Assembly (NCBI RefSeq): GCF_014640075.1
Contig: NZ_BMGG01000001.1
Span: 496,001-560,000 of the forward strand
Reading direction: 5' to 3'
Source: Chelatococcus reniformis
GTDB taxonomy: Bacteria > Pseudomonadota > Alphaproteobacteria > Rhizobiales > Beijerinckiaceae
Length of the DNA: 64,000 nucleotides
Positions 16,675 to 25,857 of this stretch are shown one piece after another. The position numbers and the translations under genes were made by a program. A model generated the notes under the pieces. The model made no database searches. It was given only the letters and a program-made list of their open reading frames with translations, and was not told the DNA's origin. Numbering within the stretch: the first letter of the stretch is position 1; every line of letters starts with the position of its first letter.

Positions 16675-18440
16675 CGTCGTCCCTCTCCGCTCCCTCCACT
16701 CAACGGTTCCGGGACGGGCTGGAGGAGCAACCTGTCGCGGCCCGACATGGCGTCTCCCTGCACCTGTTCGTCCAGCCGCTCCGTATCGCGCCGACGGATG
16801 TCCTCGGCGGCTTCCTCGATGTCGACATCGGCAATGCCCAACGCTCGCAGGCCCTCCGCTCCCATCAGATAGGCGGATTCGACCGTCTCGCGGATCTGAT
16901 AGTCGACACCGGCGCGGATCAGATCCGCGGCATGGCCACGGTCATAGCTTCGCACCAGGAGCCTGGCCTGCGGAAATTCGTGCTGCGCCAGTTCCACGAT
17001 CTGCAGCGCGGCCTTGGGATCGTCGATGCAGATCATGATCGCATCTGCCACGCCCGCGCCGGAGTGGCGCAGGACGTCGAGCCTGGCGCCATCGCCGAAG
17101 TAGACCTTGAAACCGTATCGAGCCGCGTCGCGGATCCGGTCGGGCTCCTTGTCGATGACAGCAAGGTCGACGCCCCTGGACAGCAGCGCCTGCGAAGCGA
17201 TCTGGCCGAAGCGGCCGAAGCCGATGAGGAGGATCCGCCCCTTCAGGTCGCGGGCGACGTCGACGCCGTCCATCGATGCTTCGCTGCGCAATAGCCGATC
17301 AGCTGCGATCATGAGCAGCGGGGTCAGGGCCATGGACAGGATCACCACGGTGGAGAACAGCGCGTTCTCCCGCGCATCGATGACGCCGCCCGAATTCGCT
17401 GCCGCATAGAGCACGAAGGCGAACTCGCCGCCCTGCAGGAACATGGAGGTGCGGTGCAAGGCCTGGTGATTGGAGCCACCGAGCAGCCGAGCGACCGCAT
17501 AGACCACGACGCCCTTTGCGACCGTGAAGGCGGCCAGCATCGCCAGCAGAAGCCGCCATTCGGCGGCGACGACGGCGAGGTCGAGCGACATACCGACGGC
17601 CAGGAAGAACAGCCCCATGAGCAGGCCGCGAAACGGCTCGATGTCGCTTTCGATCTGGTGCCTGTAGCTCGAGCTCGACAGCATTACCCCGGCGAGGAAT
17701 GCGCCCATCGCCATCGACAGCCCCGCGACCTCCATGAGCAGAGCCGCGCCGAGGACCACCAGCAGCGCGCCCGCCGTCAGCACCTCGCGCGTCCGCGCCC
17801 GCGCCAGCAGGGCGAAGAACGGGTTCAGACCCCAGCGCGACACCGCCAGGAGCCCAGACAGCGCTGCGACCGCTACCACGATGCCTGTCCATCCCGTCTG
17901 CCCCTGCGACAGCGGCGACAGAAAGGCCACGACCGCCAGAAGCGGCACGATCATCAGGTCCTCGAACAGCAGGATCGCGACCGACTTCTGTCCCTCCGCG
18001 CTCGACATCTCGCCGCGGTCCTGCAGCACCGACATGATGACGGCGGTCGAGGACAGGACGAAGCCCGCCCCGGCGATGAAGGCGACCGGACCCGACAGGC
18101 CGAACACCACCGCGCCTGTCAGCGCGAGGGCCGCGATCGCTGCGGCAACCTGGGCAAGGCCCAGTCCGAAGATCTGGCCACGCATGGCCCAGAGCTTGGG
18201 CGGCCGCAGTTCCAGTCCGATCACGAACAGGAACATCACCACCCCGAGCTCCGAGAAATGCAGGATGGACTGGGCGTCGGTGAACAGCCCCAGCACCGAT
18301 GGCCCCACCAGCACGCCGGCAGCGAAGTAGCCAAGGACCGAACCGAGGCCGAGCCGCCGGAACAGCGGCACGGCGACGACGGCCGCTCCCATCAGCACAA
18401 CCGCAGGAGCGATCGTCTGCCCTAAGCTCACCCCCGCCAT
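16671..18440 (-). CDS. CPA2-family monovalent cation:proton antiporter (Kef type) with TrkA-N domain
   Basis: A 589-residue integral membrane protein. Residues about 5-385 hold 12-13 hydrophobic helices of the Na+/H+ exchanger (CPA2) fold, including GYFAAGVLVGPSVLGLF, VMFLFVIGLELRP and LSSTAVIMSVL. Residues about 405-525 form a RCK/TrkA-N Rossmann domain (ILLIGFGRFGQIASQALL, with Asp of AVIDKEPDRI) that gates transport by binding a nucleotide. The C-terminal 60 residues are charged and variable. It resembles the KefB/KefC potassium/proton antiporters, usually involved in potassium efflux and protection from electrophiles; glutathione gating cannot be confirmed. Its ATG shares the A of the upstream monooxygenase TGA (TGATG). 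Confidence 0.92.
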   Translation of the reverse strand: MAGVSLGQTIAPAVVLMGAAVVAVPLFRRLGLGSVLGYFAAGVLVGPSVLGLFTDAQSILHFSELGVVMFLFVIGLELRPPKLWAMRGQIFGLGLAQVAAAIAALALTGAVVFGLSGPVAFIAGAGFVLSSTAVIMSVLQDRGEMSSAEGQKSVAILLFEDLMIVPLLAVVAFLSPLSQGQTGWTGIVVAVAALSGLLAVSRWGLNPFFALLARARTREVLTAGALLVVLGAALLMEVAGLSMAMGAFLAGVMLSSSSYRHQIESDIEPFRGLLMGLFFLAVGMSLDLAVVAAEWRLLLAMLAAFTVAKGVVVYAVARLLGGSNHQALHRTSMFLQGGEFAFVLYAAANSGGVIDARENALFSTVVILSMALTPLLMIAADRLLRSEASMDGVDVARDLKGRILLIGFGRFGQIASQALLSRGVDLAVIDKEPDRIRDAARYGFKVYFGDGARLDVLRHSGAGVADAIMICIDDPKAALQIVELAQHEFPQARLLVRSYDRGHAADLIRAGVDYQIRETVESAYLMGAEGLRALGIADVDIEEAAEDIRRRDTERLDEQVQGDAMSGRDRLLLQPVPEPLSGGSGEGRR

Positions 18441-19492
18441 CAGTACGTCTTTTTGGTTGCGTGGGTGGCCGCCCGGATGATCGGCGCAACCTCGGTGCCG
18501 AGGAGCTCGATCGACCGCTTCATGGCGGCCGTCTCGAGCGAAGCGGTGCTCATCTGGAAGGTGATGCGCGAGACGCCGCCGAGCACCTCGCCGGCATGAA
18601 GCATCTTGGCTGCGACCGTCTTTGGATCGCCGATCAGGAACGCGCCCTCGGGGCTCGCCATGGCGTCGAACTGCTGGCGCGACGGCGGCGGCCAGCCGCG
18701 TTCGCGGCCGATCTTTCCCGTCAGATGCGCCCAGCCGGGAAAGAACGCCTGTCTCGCGGCCGTGTCGGTCTCGCCGACGAAGCCCATCGCGTGGACGCCG
18801 ACCTTGAGCGCCTCGGGACTATGCCCGGCATTCAACCCGGATTCGCGATAGAGATCGACGAGCGGGCGGAAGCGCTCGAAGGTGCCACCGATGATCGCGA
18901 CCATCAGCGGCAGGCCGAGCGTGCCGGCGCGAGCGAAGGATTGCGGCGTGCCGCCGACGCCGATCCAGACCGGCAGCCGCGGCTGATGGGGGCGCGGGTA
19001 GACGCCCTGACCTTCCAGCGCCGCGCGGAAGCGACCCTTCCAGATCGGATAGGTCCTCCCGTTGAGCTGCACGAGCAGATCGAGCTTCTCCGCGAAGAGC
19101 TCGTCATAATCTCGAGGGTCCATGCCGAACAGCGGGTAAGCCTCGCCGAACGAGCCTCGGCCGACGATGATCTCGGCCCGCCCCCTGGCGATCAGGTCGA
19201 GGGTCGCGAACTCCTGAAAGATCCGTACCGGGTCGGCGGCACTCAGCACCGTCACCGCGCTGGTCAGCCGGATCCGACGGGTGCGGGCCGCCGCTGCGGC
19301 CAGGATGACCGCCGGCGCGGAATCGAGAAACTCGGCGCGATGGTGCTCGCCGACGCCGAAGACGTCGAGCCCGACCCGGTCGGCGACCTCGACCTCGTCG
19401 AGCAGATCGGCCATGCGATCGGTCGCGGAAGGAAGCTTGCCTGTCGCCGGATCGGGGAGGATCGCTGCGAAACTGTCGATACCGATTTCCAT
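18440..19492 (-). CDS. LLM class flavin-dependent oxidoreductase
   Basis: A 350-residue luciferase-like monooxygenase, the third in the window. Marks are MEIGIDSFAAILPDP, VGLDVFGVGEHHRAEFLDSA (EHH), RIRLTSAVTVLSAADPVRIFQEF, RGRAEIIVGRGSFGEAYPLF and LPVWIGVGGTPQSFARA. The start at 19492 is preferred over the in-frame ATG at 19513 because AAGGA lies seven bases ahead and family members begin at this point. It overlaps the antiporter start by one base, so the pair is cotranscribed. The coupling of a flavin monooxygenase with a Kef-like efflux system may reflect an electrophile stress unit, but this is inference. Confidence 0.88.
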   Translation of the reverse strand: MEIGIDSFAAILPDPATGKLPSATDRMADLLDEVEVADRVGLDVFGVGEHHRAEFLDSAPAVILAAAAARTRRIRLTSAVTVLSAADPVRIFQEFATLDLIARGRAEIIVGRGSFGEAYPLFGMDPRDYDELFAEKLDLLVQLNGRTYPIWKGRFRAALEGQGVYPRPHQPRLPVWIGVGGTPQSFARAGTLGLPLMVAIIGGTFERFRPLVDLYRESGLNAGHSPEALKVGVHAMGFVGETDTAARQAFFPGWAHLTGKIGRERGWPPPSRQQFDAMASPEGAFLIGDPKTVAAKMLHAGEVLGGVSRITFQMSTASLETAAMKRSIELLGTEVAPIIRAATHATKKTY

Positions 19493-19565
19493 CGATGATC
19501 CTTGTAAGCTCATTTGGTGGCGCTGATTGAGGACACGGGTCCGGGAGCGGCGGGCGGAGGCATGG

Positions 19566-20000
19566 TCAGAACCGGTAGTTTGCCATGACGCCGACCAGGG
19601 CTATGACCTGTGCGGGACCCGTCTCTCGAATGAACGTGCCTGGGTCGAAGACGCCGACCGAGGCCGACAGGTTGAGGTCCGGTGTCGCCTGCCAGGCGAC
19701 GGCGATCTCCGCCTGCGTTCCGATGAAGCGCGCATCGCTGTCCCTGCCGCTGCGCACGAGGGTACCCGAGATCGCGTAGATGCCGTCGTCGGTGCTCTGT
19801 CGCCAATAGGCCGAACCCGACAGCGAGAGCTCGACGTCCTTGTGCGGACGGATCGTGATGGACGGCCGAACATGGATCAGATTGCGCGGTCCGATCGGCG
19901 ACTGAGACACAAAGTACTTGCCCCTGCGAAAGAGGGGATTGAGCGTTCCAAGCTCTGGATCGTCCGGGTCGTCGTCTCCCCAGAGCTGTTGCAGGCGCCC
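19566..20000 (-). pseudogene. alginate-export-family outer-membrane protein, C-terminal relic
   Basis: The last about 140 residues of a beta-barrel of the alginate export family (AlgE-like) can be read. They include WGDDDPDDPELGTLNPLF (the conserved SGDDDP...NPLFP region), GKYFVSQSPIGPRNLIHVRP, AYWRQSTDDGIYAI, SDARFIGTQAEIAVAW and a terminal aromatic Phe (VGVMANYRF) typical of outer-membrane barrels. Upstream the frame loses similarity and neighbouring frames carry pieces, so the first two thirds of a normal 400-450-residue protein are absent or frameshifted. No start or signal peptide remains. Non-functional. Confidence 0.7.
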
Positions 20001-20119
20001 GCGAAAACACGGGCGAGATCGCCGAACCTTCTTGGCACCTGGTAGAGGGGGATGGCGAGCCGCGACACCAGGTCCGCCGTCTCGCAACGCATCTCGCCGC
20101 TACTCGCCATCCGGCTTGG

Positions 20120-20773
20120 TCAGGCAGCGGCGCTCGGCACCGGCGTGTTGAGCAACTGCTGCTCCCACACGAACGCGATGCCACTGCCGGCCGCATGCTG
20201 CTTGAGTATGTCGATGAACTCAGCGGCATGCTCGGTCCGCGCGTGGTCGCGCTGCCATTCGGACGCCAGGGCGAGCCAGGTCATCACGTTGGCGCCGGCC
20301 GCGATCATGCGCTGGATCGCCACGTGATGGGCCTCCACCGAAACGGCTCCGCAGGCATCGGTGATCACCGTCACATCCCAACCCTCGCCGAGGGCTTGAA
20401 TCACCGGCATTGCGACGCAGATCTCCGTGTACAGGCCTGCGATGATCAGCTGCTTGCGGCCGGTCTCCTTGACGGCATCCACAACCTTCCGGTCCTCCCA
20501 GGTGTTGATGAACGTCCGGTCGATCACCTCCTGGCCCGGGAAGACATCGGTAATCTGCGGGAAGATGACACCGCCTCGCTCGGCGATCACGCTCGTGAGA
20601 ATGGTCGGGACGCGGTAGGCTTTGGCGGCCTTCGCCAGAGCCGTCGCATTGTTGACCACCGTATGCGGAGTGTGGCTGTTCAGGTTGGCGAGCTGGAATG
20701 GCTGGTGGTCGATCAGAACGAGGACCGAGTCTTCCGGGCGCAGAAGCGACTTCAAGCCATTGCGAAAGGTCAT
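20120..20773 (-). CDS. isochorismatase-like cysteine hydrolase (YcaC-type)
   Basis: A 217-residue isochorismatase-superfamily hydrolase. The catalytic Asp is in LVLIDHQPFQLANL (about residue 20), the Lys position lies after the INTW segment, and the nucleophilic Cys is in YTEICVAMPV (about residue 120) followed by GYDVTVI-like GWDVTVITDACG. The DHQPFQ signature is that of the YcaC group, whose natural substrates (small amides, possibly) remain uncertain. The ATG at 20773 follows AGAAGGA with good spacing; a TTG two codons upstream is less likely. It is divergent from a LysR relic, suggesting a former regulator/target pair. Cytoplasmic. Confidence 0.9.
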   Translation of the reverse strand: MTFRNGLKSLLRPEDSVLVLIDHQPFQLANLNSHTPHTVVNNATALAKAAKAYRVPTILTSVIAERGGVIFPQITDVFPGQEVIDRTFINTWEDRKVVDAVKETGRKQLIIAGLYTEICVAMPVIQALGEGWDVTVITDACGAVSVEAHHVAIQRMIAAGANVMTWLALASEWQRDHARTEHAAEFIDILKQHAAGSGIAFVWEQQLLNTPVPSAAA

Positions 20774-20919
20774 TTTCAATCCTTCTTCTGATCTTGTCAG
20801 TGCACGTCAGTGTGTTCCGAGACGATTCGCCGGGCACGCCGCCTTGTCTTGCCGTTCCCTCAAGCGTAACGCTAGCGCCACGGCGCGCGAAGCTGTGTCG
20901 CACAATGGGGAACGCTAAC

Positions 20920-21145
20920 GTGGAGAGCGAGGATCAGCAGACATTCGTCGAGGTTGCGGATGCCGGGGGCGCTTCGGCTGCCGCATCGGCTTGGCATGTC
21001 CAAATCGATCGTCAGCCGAAGTCTGATCCGCCTCGAAGCAGATGCCGCTGTTCAGCTTGTCGCGCCAACCACCCGCGGCGCCGCGCTGACGGAAGCCGGG
21101 GCGCTGTTCCGAGACTGTGCAGCCGGAGCTTGCATCGAGATCCAG
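20920..21145 (+). pseudogene. LysR-family regulator relic, frameshifted and truncated
   Basis: From a GTG at 20920 the frame reads ESEDQQTFVEVADAGGASAA, the start of a LysR helix-turn-helix. Near 20988 the reading moves to another frame, which continues LGMSKSIVSRSLIRLEAD, then APTTRGAALTEAGALF, the rest of the LysR DNA-binding domain. Similarity ends after about 75 residues, and the effector domain is absent. One or two bases gained or lost in the GCCGCATCGGCTTGG region explain the shift. It is not expected to be functional. It is divergent from the cysteine hydrolase and upstream of the RND pump, either of which it may once have regulated. Confidence 0.72.
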
Positions 21146-21424
21146 CATCCCGAAAGGAAGATTCGGGTCCTCACCGAGCTGCTGATCGAGTTATTCGAAC
21201 AAGATCCTCGCTTTAGCGAAGGGGCGGCGGAGCGGGTTTGCCGAGCCGCGCGCGTGCATAGCCTTGCCAAGGTTGGGGTGACGAATCCCCGAAGTCGGCT
21301 GGGTTGCACGTGCGGTCGCCTGCCGTCACAATACCGACGGTGAAGCGATCCACCTGCATCGTTCTATAGCTTCTTGATATAGCAAACGGCCTGTTGAGGC
21401 TTCGCCGGGGGGCGGCAATCGAGC

Positions 21425-22645
21425 ATGAGGCAAGCACGTCGTTCCAAGCGCGCGTCGGTCTTCGCGCGCGGCCTAGTCGCACTCTGCCTAGTCGCACTCT
21501 GCCAAGTCACCCTCGCAGCCGGCGCCGCGGCACAAGCCCCCGTAGCACCGCCCGCCGTCACCGTCGCCACAATCCGCTCGCAGGACGTGACGAACCGGGT
21601 CAACTTCATCGGCAGCATCGAGGCGATGCAGAAGGTCGACCTTCGTGCCCGCGTCGAGGGCTTTCTCGACAAGGTCGCATTTCAGGAGGGCGCAACGCTG
21701 CCGGCCAATGCTCCAGCGTACGTCATCGAACAAGCGCCCTACATCGATGCCGTGAACCAGGCCAAGGCTACGTTGGCGGAGGGTGACGCGCAGCTCGCCT
21801 CGGCCGAGGCGAGCCTGAAGGACAAGCAGGCGACGTACGGTCGCCAGTCGCGGCTCGCGACGCAGCAGTTCGCCTCCCAGGCCGCCCTCGACGAGGCCCT
21901 CGCCGCCCGCGATCAGGCCGCCGCGGCCGTGGAGCAGGCCAAGGCCCAGATCGCTTCGGCCAACGCCGCGCTCGCCACCGCGAACCTCAATCTGTCATAT
22001 ACGAACATCGCGACGCCGATCGCCGGTCGTATCGGCAAGACCGCGATCACGCAGGGCAATCTGGTGTCGCCCGCTACCGGCGTCCTCGCGACCGTGGTTC
22101 AGATGTCGCCGATCCGCGTCGTGTTCGCCATCCCCGAGCGCGACTACGTCACCATCATGAGGTTCCTGGCGACGCCGGCGGCTAAATCGGCCCCCGGCAT
22201 GGATGACCTGTTCAAGCCGCAGCTGATCCTTCCCGACGGATCGACCTACGGCGAAAGCGGCAGGATCGAGTTCATCAACAACCAGATCGATGCGTCCACC
22301 GGCACCGTGGCCGTCCGCGCCGTCTTCGACAATCCCGAGCGCCTGTTGCTTCCGGGCCAGTATGTCTCGGTGACGGTGCAGACAGGCCAAAAGGCTCGCG
22401 CCGTGATCGTGCCCCAGGTCGCCGTGCAGAGGAATGCCGCGGGCGCCTACGTCCTGCTGGTGGACAAGGACAGCCGCGTGCAGGTGCGCCCCATCGTGCT
22501 CGGCGAAACGGCCCCCTCCGGCTTCGTCGTCACCTCCGGGCTCCAGGAGGGAGAGCAGGTCATCGTCGACGGCGTCCAGAAGGTGCGGCCCGGGGCCGTG
22601 GTCCACGCCACCACTGCCCCCGCGCCCTCGGGATCGGCTCGATGA
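21425..22645 (+). CDS. RND efflux periplasmic adaptor subunit (AcrA/MexA type)
   Basis: A 406-residue membrane-fusion protein. The N-terminal signal sequence (about 1-36: Arg-rich start, hydrophobic FARGLVALCLVALCQVTLAA) leads to the biotinyl-lipoyl-like half-motif VDLRARVEGFLDKVAFQEG. The alpha-helical hairpin follows (about residues 100-185, Ala/Gln-rich), then the second lipoyl half NIATPIAGRIGKTAITQGNLV. The beta-barrel and membrane-proximal domains end with LPGQYVSVTVQTGQ and GLQEGEQVIVDGVQKVRPG. There is no lipobox Cys, unlike many AcrA homologues. Its TGA overlaps the ATG of the RND permease gene. It should bridge the inner-membrane pump to an outer-membrane channel that is not encoded nearby. 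Confidence 0.93.
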   Translation: MRQARRSKRASVFARGLVALCLVALCQVTLAAGAAAQAPVAPPAVTVATIRSQDVTNRVNFIGSIEAMQKVDLRARVEGFLDKVAFQEGATLPANAPAYVIEQAPYIDAVNQAKATLAEGDAQLASAEASLKDKQATYGRQSRLATQQFASQAALDEALAARDQAAAAVEQAKAQIASANAALATANLNLSYTNIATPIAGRIGKTAITQGNLVSPATGVLATVVQMSPIRVVFAIPERDYVTIMRFLATPAAKSAPGMDDLFKPQLILPDGSTYGESGRIEFINNQIDASTGTVAVRAVFDNPERLLLPGQYVSVTVQTGQKARAVIVPQVAVQRNAAGAYVLLVDKDSRVQVRPIVLGETAPSGFVVTSGLQEGEQVIVDGVQKVRPGAVVHATTAPAPSGSAR

Positions 22646-25600
22646 TCTCCAGCTTCTTCATCGCGCGGCCCCAGCTCGCCATCGTGATGTCGGTGGTGAT
22701 CACCATCGCCGGCCTGCTCTGCCTCCTCGTCATACCCGTCGCGCAATACCCGGCCATCACGCCCCCCGTCGTTCAGGTTACGGCGAGCTACCCGGGTGCG
22801 GACGCGTCGACCATCGCGCAAACAGTCGGCGCGCCGATCGAGCAGCAGGTCAACGGCGTCGAGGGCATGATGTACATGTCGTCGACGAGTTCGTCGGCCG
22901 GCGTCTACACGCTCGCGGTGACCTTCGCCGTCGGTACCGATCCCGACATCGCCCAGGTCAACACGCAGAACCGGGTGGCGCTCGCCACGTCGCAGTTACC
23001 CAGCATCGTCAATGCACTGGGCGTCCAGGTTCAACAGCAGTCGACGAGCATGCTAGGGGTGATCGCCATCTACTCCGACGATCCCAAGCAGGATCCGGTT
23101 TTCATTTCCAACTACACCAGCATCAACTTGCAGCCGGCCGTCTCACGCGTTCCCGGCGTCGGCGCCGCGACCTTGTTCGGCGCCCTCAACTATTCCATGC
23201 GGGTCTGGCTGGACGCGGACCGCATGGCGGCCCTGTCGTTGACGCCCATCGACATCTCGAACGCCATCCAGAACCAGAACATTCAGGCGTCCCTGGGCCA
23301 GATCGGCGCGCCGCCGATCGCCGACACCCAGGTGATGCAATATACGATCGAGACGAAGGGCCGGCTGATCACGCCCGACGATTTCAGCAACATCATCCTC
23401 CGGACCGGCGCCGACGGCGCGATCCTGCGCATCCGGGACGTCGCGCGCGTCGAGCTCGGCGCCCAGTCGTATGCCCAGTCGTCCTTGCTCAACGGCAGGC
23501 CCGCCATCTGTTTGGCCGTCTACCAGCTTCCCAACGCCAACGCGCTGCAGGTGATGCAGGGTGTCGAGCAGCGGCTGAAGGAGCTCGAACCGCGGTTCCC
23601 GCACGGGCTCAAGGCTCGCGTGGTCTACGATTCCACCTTGTTCGTGTCGGCCTCGGTGAACGAGATCGTCAAGACGCTGGCCATCACGGCCGTCATCGTG
23701 CTGCTGGTCGTCTTCCTGTTTCTCCAGGATCTGCGCGCCACCATCGTGCCCGCGGTGACCATCCCGGTGTCGCTGATCGGCGTCTTCATCGTCTACCAGG
23801 CAAGCGGATTCTCCGCCAACACGATCAGCCTGTTCGCCCTGGTGCTCGCCATCGGTCTCGTCGTCGATGACGCCATCGTCGTCGTCGAGAACGTGCAACG
23901 CATCATCGAGCAGGAGGGCCTGCCGGCACGCGCGGCCACCCTCAAGGCGATGGGGCAGGTGACGGGGCCGATCGTCTCGACCACCCTCGTCCTCTTCGCC
24001 ATTTTCGCGCCCGTGGCGTTCTTTCCCGGTATCGTCGGCGAGCTGTATCGCCAGTTCGCCGTCACCATCACCGCGGCAGTGGCGATTTCGGCGATCAACG
24101 CGCTGACCCTGTCGCCTGCGCTCTGCGCGCTGGTGCTACGGCCGCTCAAGCCGCACCGCGGCCCGCTGGCCTGGTTCAACCGCGGCCTCGAGCACACCCG
24201 CTCCGGCTATACCCGGGTCTCGGGGGCGCTGGCGCGCCGCTCGCTCGTCGGCGCTCTCATCATCGTGGCGGCCGGCGGCGCGACCGCCTACATGTTCGGG
24301 AAGCTGCCGACGTCGTTCCTGCCGACGGAAGACCAGGGCGTCCTGTTCGTCGACGTGGAACTGCCCGATGCGGCCGCCCTGCCACGCACCGACAAGGTCC
24401 TGGCCGAGGTCGACCGCATCGCCCGCGACGTTCCCGGCGTGGCCGACGTGATCACCGTGTCCGGATTCAGCCTGCTCACCGGCTCACCCGCCTCCAACAG
24501 CGGGCTTGCCGTCGTGGTGCTGAAACCCTGGTCCGAACGGCGAACGCTCGCGACGAGCATGTTCGGGATCTACGAGAGGCTGCACGGTGAATACGCAGCC
24601 CTCGCGGGGGCGAACGTCCTGCCGTTTCCGCCGCCGGCGATTCCGGGCCTCGGCACGACGGGGGGCTTCGACTTCAGGCTCGAGGCGCTGGAGGGACAAT
24701 CGCCCGAGGAACTCGCGACCGCGACTCGCTCCCTCGTGATCGCGGCGAACCAGGATCCGCGCATCAGCCGCGCCTACTCCACCTATTCGGCGTCGGTGCC
24801 GCGCATCTTCATGGACATCGACCGCAGCAAGACCGAAAGCCTCGGCGTCTCGGTCTCCGACGTCTTCACGACGATGCAGGCGATGCTGGGCTCGCTCTAC
24901 ATCAATCAGTTCAACTATCTCGGCCGATCGTTCCAAGTGAATATCCAGGCGGACGCGAAGTATCGGGCCAAGATCAACGATATCTCGCGGCTGTACGTGC
25001 GCAACGCCGTCGGCGACATGGTGCCGATCAGCACGCTTGCCGTCCCGCGCGAACGCGTGGGTGCCGATTTGATCTACCAGTACAATCAGTATCCGTCGGC
25101 GCAGATTTCCGGCGACGCGGCGGCCACCGCATCATCCGGCGAGGCGATGGCCGCCATGGCCGGGGCCTTCAACAAGGTTCTACCGACCGGCTATAATTTC
25201 GAATGGTCGAGCCTGTCGTTCCAGGAGGCCAGCCAGACACCGGGCACCGTCCTCTTCATCCTCGGGCTGTCCATGGTGTTCGGCTATCTCTTCCTGGTCG
25301 GCCTGTATGAGAGTTGGCTGGTGCCCTTCGCCGTCATCGCCTCGGTGGCGATCGCCGCGCTCGGCGCCGTTCTGACGGTCAGTCTGCTCAAGCTGGGCAA
25401 TGATATCTACACGCAGATCGGGCTATTGCTGCTCATCGGCCTTGCCGCCAAGAACGCGATCCTCATCGTCGAGTTCGCGCGCGACGAGCGGGCCGCCGGC
25501 CGGAGCCGCTACGATGCGGCGGTCGACGCCATGCACAAGCGCTTCCGCGCGGTCCTGATGACCGCGCTGGCCTTCATCATCGGGTTGCTGCCCCTGGTGC

Positions 25601-25773
25601 TGTCGACGGGGGCCGGCGCCGTCAGCCGCATCCACCTCGGCTTCGCCGTTCTCGGCGGCATGTTGGCCGCGACCTTCTTCGGCATCCTGCTCGTGCCCAG
25701 TCTCTACGTGCTGTTTCAACGCATTGAGGACGGGCTGCTGCGCCGGCGCGAAGGGGCGCCAGCGGATGCGTGA
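22642..25773 (+). CDS. RND efflux transporter permease, HAE1 family (AcrB/MexB-like)
   Basis: A 1043-residue inner-membrane pump of the hydrophobe/amphiphile efflux family, close to the usual 1030-1050. It begins MISSFFIARPQLAIVMSVVI (first helix). The large periplasmic loop contains AIQNQNIQASLGQIG. The proton-relay Asp pair is in helix 4 (LFALVLAIGLVVDDAIVVVE) with the following RIIEQEG loop. The second half repeats the architecture, with helix GLAAKNAILIVEFARDE and TALAFIIGLLPLVLSTGAGA. Cotranscribed with the adaptor (ATGA overlap). Probably exports amphiphilic toxic compounds; location next to the biosynthetic locus makes export of its product possible, but this is only inference. Confidence 0.95.
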   Translation: MISSFFIARPQLAIVMSVVITIAGLLCLLVIPVAQYPAITPPVVQVTASYPGADASTIAQTVGAPIEQQVNGVEGMMYMSSTSSSAGVYTLAVTFAVGTDPDIAQVNTQNRVALATSQLPSIVNALGVQVQQQSTSMLGVIAIYSDDPKQDPVFISNYTSINLQPAVSRVPGVGAATLFGALNYSMRVWLDADRMAALSLTPIDISNAIQNQNIQASLGQIGAPPIADTQVMQYTIETKGRLITPDDFSNIILRTGADGAILRIRDVARVELGAQSYAQSSLLNGRPAICLAVYQLPNANALQVMQGVEQRLKELEPRFPHGLKARVVYDSTLFVSASVNEIVKTLAITAVIVLLVVFLFLQDLRATIVPAVTIPVSLIGVFIVYQASGFSANTISLFALVLAIGLVVDDAIVVVENVQRIIEQEGLPARAATLKAMGQVTGPIVSTTLVLFAIFAPVAFFPGIVGELYRQFAVTITAAVAISAINALTLSPALCALVLRPLKPHRGPLAWFNRGLEHTRSGYTRVSGALARRSLVGALIIVAAGGATAYMFGKLPTSFLPTEDQGVLFVDVELPDAAALPRTDKVLAEVDRIARDVPGVADVITVSGFSLLTGSPASNSGLAVVVLKPWSERRTLATSMFGIYERLHGEYAALAGANVLPFPPPAIPGLGTTGGFDFRLEALEGQSPEELATATRSLVIAANQDPRISRAYSTYSASVPRIFMDIDRSKTESLGVSVSDVFTTMQAMLGSLYINQFNYLGRSFQVNIQADAKYRAKINDISRLYVRNAVGDMVPISTLAVPRERVGADLIYQYNQYPSAQISGDAAATASSGEAMAAMAGAFNKVLPTGYNFEWSSLSFQEASQTPGTVLFILGLSMVFGYLFLVGLYESWLVPFAVIASVAIAALGAVLTVSLLKLGNDIYTQIGLLLLIGLAAKNAILIVEFARDERAAGRSRYDAAVDAMHKRFRAVLMTALAFIIGLLPLVLSTGAGAVSRIHLGFAVLGGMLAATFFGILLVPSLYVLFQRIEDGLLRRREGAPADA

Positions 25774-25857
25774 ACCCGGTCGGCTGGCCCGGATGCCGGC
25801 CGGCGGCCCGCCCCGATCGGCCGGACGCATGTCCGACCGGGGGCGTGCGTCAGGGCT

